From: an uncultured Lachnospiraceae bacterium | GTDB taxonomy: Bacteria > Bacillota > Clostridia > Lachnospirales > Lachnospiraceae | Assembly: GCA_900549995.1 (NCBI GenBank) | Contig: URQQ01000116.1 | Coordinates: 1-8,556, forward strand | Direction: 5' to 3' | DNA: 8,556 bases | Shown here: positions 1-7,600 of the stretch, piece by piece | Layout of the letters: every line of letters starts with the position of its first letter | How positions within the stretch are numbered: the stretch's first letter is position 1 | Made by a program: the position numbers and the translations under genes | The notes under the pieces: model-generated | Seen by the model: only the letters and a program-made list of their open reading frames with translations | Databases searched by the model: none | What the model was told of the DNA's origin: nothing

Positions 1-270
1 CAAGATACCGGTAACCAATACTACACTGCGCAGCTTCAGCTTTCCGGATGCATTAAGCAGCCCCAGGACATAGATTACAATACAAGTAACATATGCACCG
101 ACGGATGCAAGTGAAAGTAATACGGTCTGATCCCAGCCATATTTTTCCTGAAATAAATAAACTGCGACGTTCATCGAATCCTTAAACGCAGTACAGACAT
201 AAAAGGTTATAAGACAGTAGATAATTAATATCCAGCCCTTTTTGCCAAACCCTGTTTCCTGCTTTTGCAT
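1..270 (-). CDS. MFS-type transporter, N-terminal part (cut by window start)
   Basis: The first 90 codons of a membrane protein, read from an ATG at 270 and running off the window at base 1. The ribosome binding site AGGAGG lies just upstream and overlaps the end of the preceding gene, 17 bases away. The translation starts with a short Lys-rich cytoplasmic tail (MQKQETGFGKKG), then a hydrophobic helix at about residues 13-29, an extracytoplasmic stretch containing a YGWDQT-like segment, a second helix at about 51-71, a short basic loop (NASGKLKLR) where MFS proteins have their helix 2-3 cytoplasmic loop, and the start of a third helix. This layout fits a major facilitator superfamily transporter, although most of the protein is unseen. 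As the third gene of the flavoenzyme operon it probably moves that enzyme's substrate or product; this is inference. Another polytopic carrier family is possible. Confidence 0.75.
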   Translation of the reverse strand, partial: MQKQETGFGKKGWILIIYCLITFYVCTAFKDSMNVAVYLFQEKYGWDQTVLLSLASVGAYVTCIVIYVLGLLNASGKLKLRSVVLVTGIL

Positions 271-287
271 AATGTTTATCCTCCTAA

Positions 288-1754
288 TTAATTTTTGCCT
301 TCAAAAACATAATCAGCCATTGCATCCGCTGCAAGACGGCCGCTGTTAATTGCAAATCCCATTGTATTGCCGCCCAGTAAATAGCAGTATGTACCTGCAT
401 AGAGATCACAGACATCAGATCCTGCCGCATACAATCCCGGGATTTTTTTGTAATCATCCCGCAGAACTTCCAGCTTATAGTTTACATTGACCCCGCCAAG
501 TGAACCATAGGCGCCGCACGACATCCGCAGAGCATAGAAATTCTTTCCGGTCAGCGGATGAAGATACCTTCTGTTTTTACACATGATATCATCATATCCG
601 ATTTCACATCCATCATTGTATTCTTCAATTGTATCACTCAAGACATCCGGGTCAATTCCCAGTTTTACAGCCAGCTCCTCAATTGATGAAGCTTTGAATG
701 CAGTCTGAGGATATTGCTCCACCATATCGTCAATCTCATCATAAAAAAGCTTCGTAAAGTCTTCCCGGAAAACAGAACTTGGGAAGTCCGGCCCATGTTT
801 TCTGAAATGTTTGATAATACTGTCATCAATCAGAATGAAGACATCCTTTTTGTATTGTCTGGCGACTACATTTGCCGTTACGGCACTATTCTTCAGCTGT
901 TCCTCATCAATTACCCGGTACCCCTGCCGATTCACGATGACGGCACTGGCCTGGGAGAAGATTAACTTACTGTCAAATGATCCCACATAAGGAATCTCAT
1001 TCCCGATAAATCGTTCCATTTCCATATGCGTTCTGGCACCTCCGGCCTGCCATATCATCTTTAAGCCATCGCCGTTAATTCCCGGCACTTTAAAGCCGAA
1101 CATATCTTTTCCATCCGTGTGCTCTGTATATTGGTTGATCATTTCTGCGTTATTTCCGAAGCCTCCGCATGCAACTAATACCGCCTCCGCATCTACATCG
1201 TACTGCTCTCCATCTTTTCCGGCGGCTTTTAAGCCAACTACTTTTCCGTCCTGTGTTTTCAATTCTGACACCGGTGTCTCAAAGTAGAACTCAACCCCCA
1301 GCTCTTTGGCCCGCTCATACATCTTCTTTACCATTGCCGATGCGGCCCGCGGTCCCGGCACACCGCCGCCTTCGGGCTTTACCACATGCCAGGTTTCATA
1401 AGCTCCGGGATAATATTTGGTCGGACGGTCGAATTCTACCCCCATATCCTCTAACCAGTCAATTGTCTCCCCGGATTTCCAGAAATAATCTCTGACCAGA
1501 CGGGCATCAACATTCCAGTGTGTATGCTCCATCATCACCTGAAAAGCCTCTTCTTTCGTTGTCCCGACCATCAACTCCTTTTGGATTCTGCTCTCCACCC
1601 CAAAAGGACCCATCCCCATATTCGCTGTTCCGCCGGCTGCAGCCGCTTTCTCGAATACAGTCACCTGGATATCCATCTCTGCTGTTTCAATTGCGGCAGC
1701 CAATCCAGCCGGACCAGCCGCAACGATGGCAACTTTTGTCTTGATCTTCTTCAT
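288..1754 (-). CDS. FAD-dependent oxidoreductase, fumarate reductase/ketosteroid dehydrogenase-like flavoprotein
   Basis: A 488-residue cytosolic flavoprotein of the FAD_binding_2 family; no signal peptide or haem motif is seen. Visible parts: N-terminal Rossmann motif at residues 8-20 with ribose-binding Glu35 in VTVFEKA, a second FAD segment at 192-199 (VLVACGGF), the mobile capping-domain region at about 250-370, and the C-terminal FAD motif IPGLYAAGSD at 438-447 followed by GGNTMGFAINSGR (461-473). The usual GxGxxG is AxGxxG here (Ala12). By manual alignment with Shewanella fumarate reductase, the catalytic Arg in DDSVRK is Ile314, the HHTMGG His is Gly417, and the NRLGGN Arg is missing. 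Tyr458 and Gly462 instead line up with the Tyr/Gly pair of 3-ketosteroid-delta1-dehydrogenases. It is therefore unlikely to reduce fumarate; an enone or similar activated double bond is plausible. The start is fixed by AAGGAGG, which overlaps the stop of the flavodoxin-like gene 13 bases upstream. Confidence 0.9.
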   Translation of the reverse strand: MKKIKTKVAIVAAGPAGLAAAIETAEMDIQVTVFEKAAAAGGTANMGMGPFGVESRIQKELMVGTTKEEAFQVMMEHTHWNVDARLVRDYFWKSGETIDWLEDMGVEFDRPTKYYPGAYETWHVVKPEGGGVPGPRAASAMVKKMYERAKELGVEFYFETPVSELKTQDGKVVGLKAAGKDGEQYDVDAEAVLVACGGFGNNAEMINQYTEHTDGKDMFGFKVPGINGDGLKMIWQAGGARTHMEMERFIGNEIPYVGSFDSKLIFSQASAVIVNRQGYRVIDEEQLKNSAVTANVVARQYKKDVFILIDDSIIKHFRKHGPDFPSSVFREDFTKLFYDEIDDMVEQYPQTAFKASSIEELAVKLGIDPDVLSDTIEEYNDGCEIGYDDIMCKNRRYLHPLTGKNFYALRMSCGAYGSLGGVNVNYKLEVLRDDYKKIPGLYAAGSDVCDLYAGTYCYLLGGNTMGFAINSGRLAADAMADYVFEGKN

Positions 1755-1767
1755 CTTGTTCTCCTCC

Positions 1768-2721
1768 TTATTGTTTCAGCGGTCTTACGAGAAATTCATT
1801 TTCACTTTTTAACTGGTTAAATTCCTCTTCGATGGCTGGTTTTAACGGTCCATAAATAGCTTCCGTGTGATATGTAATCTCCCGCATATGCTGGAACTTG
1901 CCCAGAACGGTCAGCCGGTCTCCATGATCCTCGGGCCATTCAAATCTCATTCCGTCTTCGCCCATAGTGATATTCCCTTTTCTTCCACAAACAGCACATT
2001 CCACATATGTTCTGCCTGGTTTGGCAATCAGCAGGCTGTTATGGCATCCCGGACAGGCTTCCTCTTCCTTCGTTTCACCAAGATATTGTTTCGTCCAGTC
2101 TATCTCCGGATGCAGAACTGCATAGGCCAGGTTCTGTCCCAGGTATTTCGCCCGCAATACATAGTCTTGTCTGGTAAGCGCTTCGCCCATGTCTGCGACT
2201 TCATGGACATTCATATGGTCTACTACATTAATCTGGGCTGAAAAGGTAGTTGTGTATAAAGTTGCCAGCCCCAATGAGGTCCAGTTCTCAGTAAGTGCAC
2301 CCCCGACGGAAATTAATGCTCCTGGCCGATGCTGGTCACGCCCCTTTACCCATTCCGGTGTCCCGCCGTTCAGCGCCCACCCGGCTACATCCATCTTAGG
2401 CCCAAAGATCCGGTCCCGAAAATCAGTAACGACACCACATGGGGACAATGACCATACCGGCGCTCCCAGAAGATATCCGTCACTCTCCAGGAATTTATCC
2501 ATCAGCCATTCTCCATCATCTTTTAAAATACATCCTTTTGCCCCTTTGGCCATACACGGCATATTCGGACATGCCTTGCAAGGCTGTAGATTACACTCAT
2601 TTAACCGAATCAGTTCAACCTCAATCCCCATTTTCTCAGCTTCTTTTAAAGCCAGCTTCATAAATAATTCTGTATTGCCATTTTTTCTCCCGGCACAAAA
2701 TGCCACGATCTTTTTTCCCAT
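1768..2721 (-). CDS. Flavodoxin-fold NAD(P)H-dependent oxidoreductase with Cys cluster and C-terminal zinc ribbon
   Basis: A 317-residue protein starting at an ATG preceded by AAAGGAG. The N-terminal half has the FMN_red/flavodoxin fold: beta strand KKIVAFCAGRKNGNT with its phosphate-binding loop (residues 3-17), and the second flavin loop GAPVWSLSPCGVVTDFRDR (86-104). Between them is a Cys-rich insert (Cys43, 48, 51, 56, 64) in the position where iron-sulfur flavoproteins bind their cluster, although the exact spacing differs from the archaeal prototype. Near the C-terminus, CPGC (223-226) and CAVC (242-245) form a zinc-ribbon or rubredoxin-like knuckle pair. As first gene of the operon, ahead of the FAD enzyme, it most likely supplies electrons to that enzyme; this role is inferred from context. 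Whether the insert holds a 4Fe-4S cluster cannot be seen from sequence alone. Confidence 0.85.
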   Translation of the reverse strand: MGKKIVAFCAGRKNGNTELFMKLALKEAEKMGIEVELIRLNECNLQPCKACPNMPCMAKGAKGCILKDDGEWLMDKFLESDGYLLGAPVWSLSPCGVVTDFRDRIFGPKMDVAGWALNGGTPEWVKGRDQHRPGALISVGGALTENWTSLGLATLYTTTFSAQINVVDHMNVHEVADMGEALTRQDYVLRAKYLGQNLAYAVLHPEIDWTKQYLGETKEEEACPGCHNSLLIAKPGRTYVECAVCGRKGNITMGEDGMRFEWPEDHGDRLTVLGKFQHMREITYHTEAIYGPLKPAIEEEFNQLKSENEFLVRPLKQ

Positions 2722-2758
2722 AGTGCTCTCCTTTCACCAATCGTTCGTCGATAATAGG

Positions 2759-2788
2759 GTTATAGCATTTTGGTTGTTAATTTATCAA
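2759..2788 (-). promoter_or_regulatory. Predicted sigma-70-type promoter of the flavoenzyme operon
   Basis: On the minus strand, TTGATA (2783-2788) and TATAAC (2759-2764) are separated by 18 bases. A TGC directly before the -10 box makes it an extended -10. Transcription would start near 2752, about 30 bases before the flavodoxin-like gene. The assignment rests on consensus match and position only. Confidence 0.55.
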
Positions 2789-2789
2789 C
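2773..2789. promoter_or_regulatory. Imperfect palindrome overlapping the operon -35 box, candidate operator
   Basis: GTTGTTAATTTATCAAC is an inverted repeat with 7 of 8 arm positions paired around a central T. It covers the -35 box of the minus-strand promoter. A related but looser inverted repeat, GTTGT-N8-ACAAC, lies upstream at 2818-2835. A regulator bound here would control the flavoenzyme operon; that the divergent PucR-type protein binds it is inference. Confidence 0.4.
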
Positions 2790-2817
2790 GTGCAGTCTCA
2801 CATAAAATTGTTTCGCC

Positions 2818-2835
2818 GTTGTTTTTTTGCACAAC
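2818..2835. repeat. Inverted repeat GTTGT-N8-ACAAC, second candidate operator
   Basis: The arms GTTGT (2818-2822) and ACAAC (2831-2835) resemble the outer GTTG/CAAC of the palindrome at 2773-2789. The two centres are about 45 bases apart, and this site lies upstream of the operon -35 box. A T-tract fills the spacer. The match is short and could be chance. Confidence 0.25.
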
Positions 2836-2958
2836 AGAAGCATAAACGTCTGTAAAAACGCATTTATATACAGATATAAAGCTCCGCTTTTTTGTACACA
2901 ATGCACAAATTCCAGCCAGTACACATCCGTTTCACCGCACTTTCCAGTTTTCACAGCA

Positions 2959-2987
2959 TTGACAGTTTGTGATTAGAACGTTAATAT
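2959..2987 (+). promoter_or_regulatory. Predicted sigma-70-type promoter of the PucR-type regulator
   Basis: A perfect TTGACA (2959-2964) is followed after exactly 17 bases by TAATAT (2982-2987), placing the transcription start near 2994 and leaving a leader of about 30 bases. This is the best promoter match in the window. Confidence 0.65.
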
Positions 2988-3005
2988 ATAGACATAATTT
3001 GTGAT
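2966..3005 (+). repeat. Direct repeat TTTGTGAT flanking the regulator -10 region
   Basis: TTTGTGAT occurs at 2966-2973 and again at 2998-3005, 32 bases apart start to start, about three helical turns. The first copy sits in the promoter spacer and the second just after the expected transcription start. A related element occurs as TTTGTGCAT on the minus strand (plus-strand 2901-2909). This is the layout expected for autoregulation, but binding is not shown. Confidence 0.35.
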
Positions 3006-3016
3006 ATCAGAACAAT

Positions 3017-3021
3017 GGAGG
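3017..3021 (+). promoter_or_regulatory. Ribosome binding site deciding the regulator start
   Basis: GGAGG lies 5 bases before the ATG at 3027 and 8 before the ATG at 3030. The longer reading from the ATG at 3015 would place this site inside the coding region and has no good upstream site, so 3027 or 3030 is preferred. Confidence 0.65.
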
Positions 3022-3026
3022 ATCCG

Positions 3027-4550
3027 ATGATGTTACTCTCAGCGTTGATTAAAAAAATTCAAGAAAATCACTATCAGGTAAGAGCCCGCTGTACCGATCC
3101 TGATGTTACAATCAGCGGAATTCAATATTATGCGGATCAGGCCGCTCTGGAAGACGATATACTATACATCTCATTTGAAGATGAATTACCTGTTCATCCT
3201 TCCAATATCTGCTTTACACTGTTGGTTTTGACAACTGCAAGGGTCGATATTAACAGAAACTGTCCTGCCAACTTACTGCACTTCAATGAGCCGTCTAACT
3301 ATACTGTACTAATCAACCTGATCAGCAGTATCCTTGCCTCTAATTACAAACTAACCGAGACTATCTGTAAAATTACCCGGTCTTATTTCCATAAGCAAAG
3401 TATCCAGGAAGTTTTTAACAACGCTTACATACTTTTTGAAAATCCTCTGTTACTGATTGATTCCAATAATAAAGTCATCGCCCAGGTGCCGAAAAAAGAC
3501 AAAGTCTCATCGTCTGCGCCCCACACTAAATATTTACAACAGCTGCATGACCTCCAGCAGAAGCTAAAGCCGCCGATGACTCCGGTATACCTTCCGCACC
3601 CGACTGAGCAATATCATATGCTTGCGTCCAATATCATCGTCAATGGATATATTATCGGTACTTTGCTGCTGATGGAGCAAAATCACGCATTTACCGAAAA
3701 CGATATATCCGGGTTGCAAACCTTAATTTACATAACTACCCAGATGTTAGCTGATAATCTCCTTTACTCACAAACCCAGGGGCATATGTCCGCACTGCTG
3801 CTCGATGATGTATTATCAACACCAAATTATCCGCCCATCATGCTGGAACGCCAGTTGGCCGCCCTTGGTTATAAAAATTGCCGAAAATTACGTTTTGTTG
3901 CAGCAACATTTGCTGCCAGCCCCAGTTTCTCTGTCTTCGAAGAGCTGACCGCAGCTATCCGTAAACTTTTCCCAGATGAATTGTATACGATGCACGAAGA
4001 GCAGATCGTATTATTACTGATCAATCATTCAGCGAATCTCGAGAAAAATGTATTATCAAACCTGCAGCTGCTGAATGAAAAATACCACTTGCTAATCGGT
4101 CTCAGCAATTCCTTTACAGATCTGTCGGAGACCTACCGGCATTATCAGCAGGCCCTGGTTGCCCACAGTTATTGCGGTAAGATTACTGATGCGGCCAGCC
4201 AATATTATATCTTTTATGATTATATCGCTCAGTTAGAGCTGCTCAAAATCGTGACGAAAGCCTGTAATATCCTTGATTACTGTTCGCCGGATATCTTGTC
4301 TTTATTAAAATATGATGAACAATACCAGACCGATTTTTCACAGACTCTCTCGGTATATCTGAATTGTTTCGGCGATGCGGTCCTTGCCGCCCAGAAACTA
4401 AAAATACATAAAAACACACTCTACTACCGCCTTGGAATTATCAAGGATATTGTCAATAACGATCTTTCTGACGGTGAAACAAATTATTTATATATGTTTT
4501 CCTTCCGGGCATTACAATACCTCGGACGCTTCCATCCGGTTGACATATAG
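3027..4550 (+). CDS. PucR/CdaR-family transcriptional regulator
   Basis: A protein of about 507 residues, usual for PucR-type activators. From the N-terminus: a short leading domain (about 1-100); a PAS/GAF-like sensor region at about 110-245, including NPLLLIDSNNKVIAQ and a later VNGYIIGTLLLME strand pair; a degenerate GGDEF-like middle domain at about 265-385, ending in IGLSNSFTDLSETYRHYQQAL, typical of CdaR-like proteins; and a C-terminal HTH_30 domain at about 427-496. In the HTH, AAQKLKIHKNTLYYRLGII is the helix-turn-helix core that binds DNA. It is divergent from the flavoenzyme operon and shares its control region, so it most likely senses that operon's substrate and activates it. The ligand is unknown. 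Family assignment is firm; target and ligand are inferred. An alternative in-frame ATG at 3015 would add four residues but is disfavoured by the ribosome binding site. Confidence 0.9.
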   Translation: MMLLSALIKKIQENHYQVRARCTDPDVTISGIQYYADQAALEDDILYISFEDELPVHPSNICFTLLVLTTARVDINRNCPANLLHFNEPSNYTVLINLISSILASNYKLTETICKITRSYFHKQSIQEVFNNAYILFENPLLLIDSNNKVIAQVPKKDKVSSSAPHTKYLQQLHDLQQKLKPPMTPVYLPHPTEQYHMLASNIIVNGYIIGTLLLMEQNHAFTENDISGLQTLIYITTQMLADNLLYSQTQGHMSALLLDDVLSTPNYPPIMLERQLAALGYKNCRKLRFVAATFAASPSFSVFEELTAAIRKLFPDELYTMHEEQIVLLLINHSANLEKNVLSNLQLLNEKYHLLIGLSNSFTDLSETYRHYQQALVAHSYCGKITDAASQYYIFYDYIAQLELLKIVTKACNILDYCSPDILSLLKYDEQYQTDFSQTLSVYLNCFGDAVLAAQKLKIHKNTLYYRLGIIKDIVNNDLSDGETNYLYMFSFRALQYLGRFHPVDI

Positions 4551-4597
4551 CAGACATCGCCGGCCGGGAAAGTTACAAAAGAAGAGCTCATAAATAA

Positions 4598-4636
4598 GGA
4601 GCAGCAGGGTAACGTCATACATTACCCTGCTGCTCC
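4598..4636. terminator. Bidirectional intrinsic terminator between convergent genes
   Basis: A perfect 15-bp stem (4598-4612 with 4622-4636) closes a 9-base loop. The flanks are AT-rich on both sides: TATTAGAATTGTATTAT follows on the plus strand and TTATTTATG on the minus strand. It lies between the ends of the regulator (4550) and the helicase (4658), so it can stop transcription from both directions. The T-tracts are short, so efficiency is uncertain. Confidence 0.8.
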
Positions 4637-4657
4637 TATTAGAATTGTATTATCTCC

Positions 4658-7600
4658 CTAAACTTCTTTTAAAGTAAAAAAGTAGTCAATCAGCTCATCA
4701 CCTTCTGCAGATATATAAGTACCATACATTGGAATCGTACAGCACATGACCTTTCTGCCCGGAGAAACCAGTATCTGGTACCCTTTCTTTGAACTGATAC
4801 ATGCCGGCCTTTGGGATTGTCTTCCAAAAGAGATATACTTTGCAGTGAATTTTAAATCGATCCATTTCTTGTCATAAGATCCCCTTGCTTTCAGCATATC
4901 TTTGACAGTCCAGTCAAAATAAGCCCATGTCTGCTTTCTGGGTATATTCGCAATCTGCCTTGGCATTGGAGACTTCTCTGAAAGAAGCAGTTCTCCCTGA
5001 GCCGTATGAAAAGAAATTCTGCCTGTCTTCTTATCTACCCGCAGAAACAGTTTCCCGCTTATTATTTCTATTCTGTCTTTTGCCTCCCGGCATTTCCACT
5101 CTGTTTTTAAAGCTGTTTCAATCTCATCCGGAATCTCCGGCAGACGGTCAAACTGTTCTCGGGCAAATGTAATCCGAACGGTACGCTCTGATATTGGTGT
5201 GATCCGAAGAATCCCGTAAGCACTTGTAAACTCAATATAATTTTTCTGTTTAGTAACCCACCGTATGGACAGGTTTACATTCGAATGCCCCAGTGGCTTC
5301 AGTTTATCCGTCTCCGGAAGTTCACCGAATTCCGTCTTGCCTGTCTGAACATTTTTCTTTTGAATTTTCTCCGGTTTTTTCTCCGCAACGGTACTTGGAA
5401 CACGGATCCGTTTTGGTCCTATTCTGTCACGCAGTTCCATCTCATAAGTTCCTTCTGCCGCCCGTTCCATTGCGATCTCCCGGTGTGTCCTGGAACGTTC
5501 TTCATATACGGCTTTAACAGGTTTTCCGGTCTCTTTTACGAGGTACTTTTTCTTTTTCTCTTCCGGCACCGGAACACCGATCAAATCCGTCACCTTTCCT
5601 GTATAAAGTGCCGCCAGTTCGTGAAGCGCTCTGGTAGCTCCCACATACAACAGCCTCGCAAATCCATCCTCCGCCGGATAGCTCCCGGCATCAACACCCC
5701 AGAGAAGAACTACATCAAATTCCAACCCTTTGGCATATTCCATCGAAAGTACCATGACCCCATTTCCAAACGCTTCTGTTTCTCCATTGAATTCACGGAT
5801 CTCCATTCTTTTCCCAAGCTCTTTAGACAAACGCATAACCGTCTCTTCATCCCTGCAAATCACTGCGATTGTCTCATATCCTTTTTCTTTCCAGTGCCCG
5901 ATTGTATTGACAGTTTCCACTAACATTTGTGCATCGTCAGCACATTTTGTAACCTGCACTTCGTTCCCATGCCGAATGATCGGCTCTACAGGGTAAATCC
6001 AGAAATTGCCATGGTGCAGAATATTGGTAGCAAAATTAGAAATTTCCACAGTATTACGGTAGCTTTTTTTCAACAGCCCGAAATAGTCAGACTTTGAAGT
6101 CAGCATCAGGCTTCTCAGTTCCTCCCAGTCGGTCAGCCCATAATCGAAATAGATATTCTGAGACACGTCCCCCATGATCGTAAAGGTGCATTTACTCAGG
6201 CAATACTTTAGCGCCCCATAAACCATCATTCCAAAGTCCTGCGCCTCATCAATCACAACATGGCTTGCCTCCTGAATCACCTCTGTCTCTTTGATTCTTT
6301 TGTACAGATAAGCTAAAGCGGCCAGATCATAGAGATCAAATGTCCCGTCAGGCAACGAAACCCGATTCCCTTTCTCATTCTGTTTCTCGATAAAGCTGTC
6401 ATACAATTCGAAAATCGAGCCCTTCCACTCTCTTTTCCCAAAGTATGTCCGATACTGCTTTAAAAGCGCCTTTTGCTCTTCCGGCGGATAGGTATAGTAT
6501 TTTCCATAGATCTCATTTTCCAGTTTCGCGATCAGATGTTCCGTCAGCTTGTCCAGTTTGTCAGGAAGCGACAAGTAATCAAATTTCTCAAGCAGCTTCT
6601 CTATCAGGCTCTGGCTCATGAGCAATCGGTGGTTTTTTTCTATGAATACATCCTGCCTCGGAATATAATCCCATTCATAGCGTCTGCAAAATTCTTCCAA
6701 ATCATGAAACCAAGAAAAACTTCCTTTTACACAGGCTGTTTTGTCTTCCTGGTTTAATTTTTTCACCGTATATTTCTGGTGATCCCAGTCTTCATACAGA
6801 AGCCTCACAAACAGCTGCTCCATCGTCATCTGAGAAACGCCGTAAACATCAAGATCCGGTAAAATTCCCGTGATATAATTTAAAAGTATCTGGTTACTTC
6901 CGATGATATAAAAGTCTTTTGGTTTGAATTCCAGATCATAATTATACAGTATATACGAGATGCGGTGCATCGCCACCGTTGTCTTGCCGGAACCGGCTCC
7001 CCCCTGTATAATGACATTATGCTGTGGTTTCTTACGGATAATCTCATTTTGTTCCTGCTGAATCGTCGCAATAATATCATTTAAAACATTCCTCTTATTC
7101 TTGGCGAGGTATTTGGTCAGCAAATCATCATTAGCCACAACATCGGAATCATAAAAGTCCTTAAGATCATCATTTTCTATTTCATAAGTACGTTTTCTGG
7201 AAAGTTCTATCTCATATGCCCCTTCGCCTTTGACTGAATAAATGCACGGACCCAGCGAACTTTCATAATAAACAGATGCAATCGGTGCTCTCCAGTCGAT
7301 CACTACCAGATCTGAAGTATTCTTAGTAATGGCGGCCTTTCCAATATAATAACATTCTTTCTTCCGCAGATTTGAATCGGTAAAATCAATTCTTCCAAAA
7401 TACGGTTTCTTTCTGCTGCGCTCCATGCGGAGCAGTTCCTGCCGTACTTGCTGAAATCTGGCATCCGTATTAAACCAGAGTGCCAAACCCTCCTTATCTT
7501 CCACGGTATATATTTCCTTCAGTTCATTTAATTCGTCTGCCAAATCATTCACCGATGTCTTCACCCGGTTCAAATTATCTTCTGCAATGTTCAGTACATA

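Noticed and set aside
2189..2845. A 218-residue plus-strand open frame opposite the flavodoxin-like gene
   Set aside because: It is antisense to a well-supported gene, runs into the divergent promoter region, and has no recognisable domain.
2864..2879. Inverted repeat TTATAT-N4-ATATAA in the control region
   Set aside because: It is pure AT in an AT-rich stretch, not aligned with either promoter, and easily arises by chance.
2760..2954. A 64-residue minus-strand open frame in the divergent control region
   Set aside because: It overlaps the operon promoter and both candidate operators, has no convincing ribosome binding site, and its translation resembles no family I recognise.
5285..5923. 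A 212-residue plus-strand open frame within the helicase gene
   Set aside because: It lies wholly antisense to a gene with clear conserved helicase motifs, and its Phe/Ser/Cys-rich translation is typical of a shadow frame.
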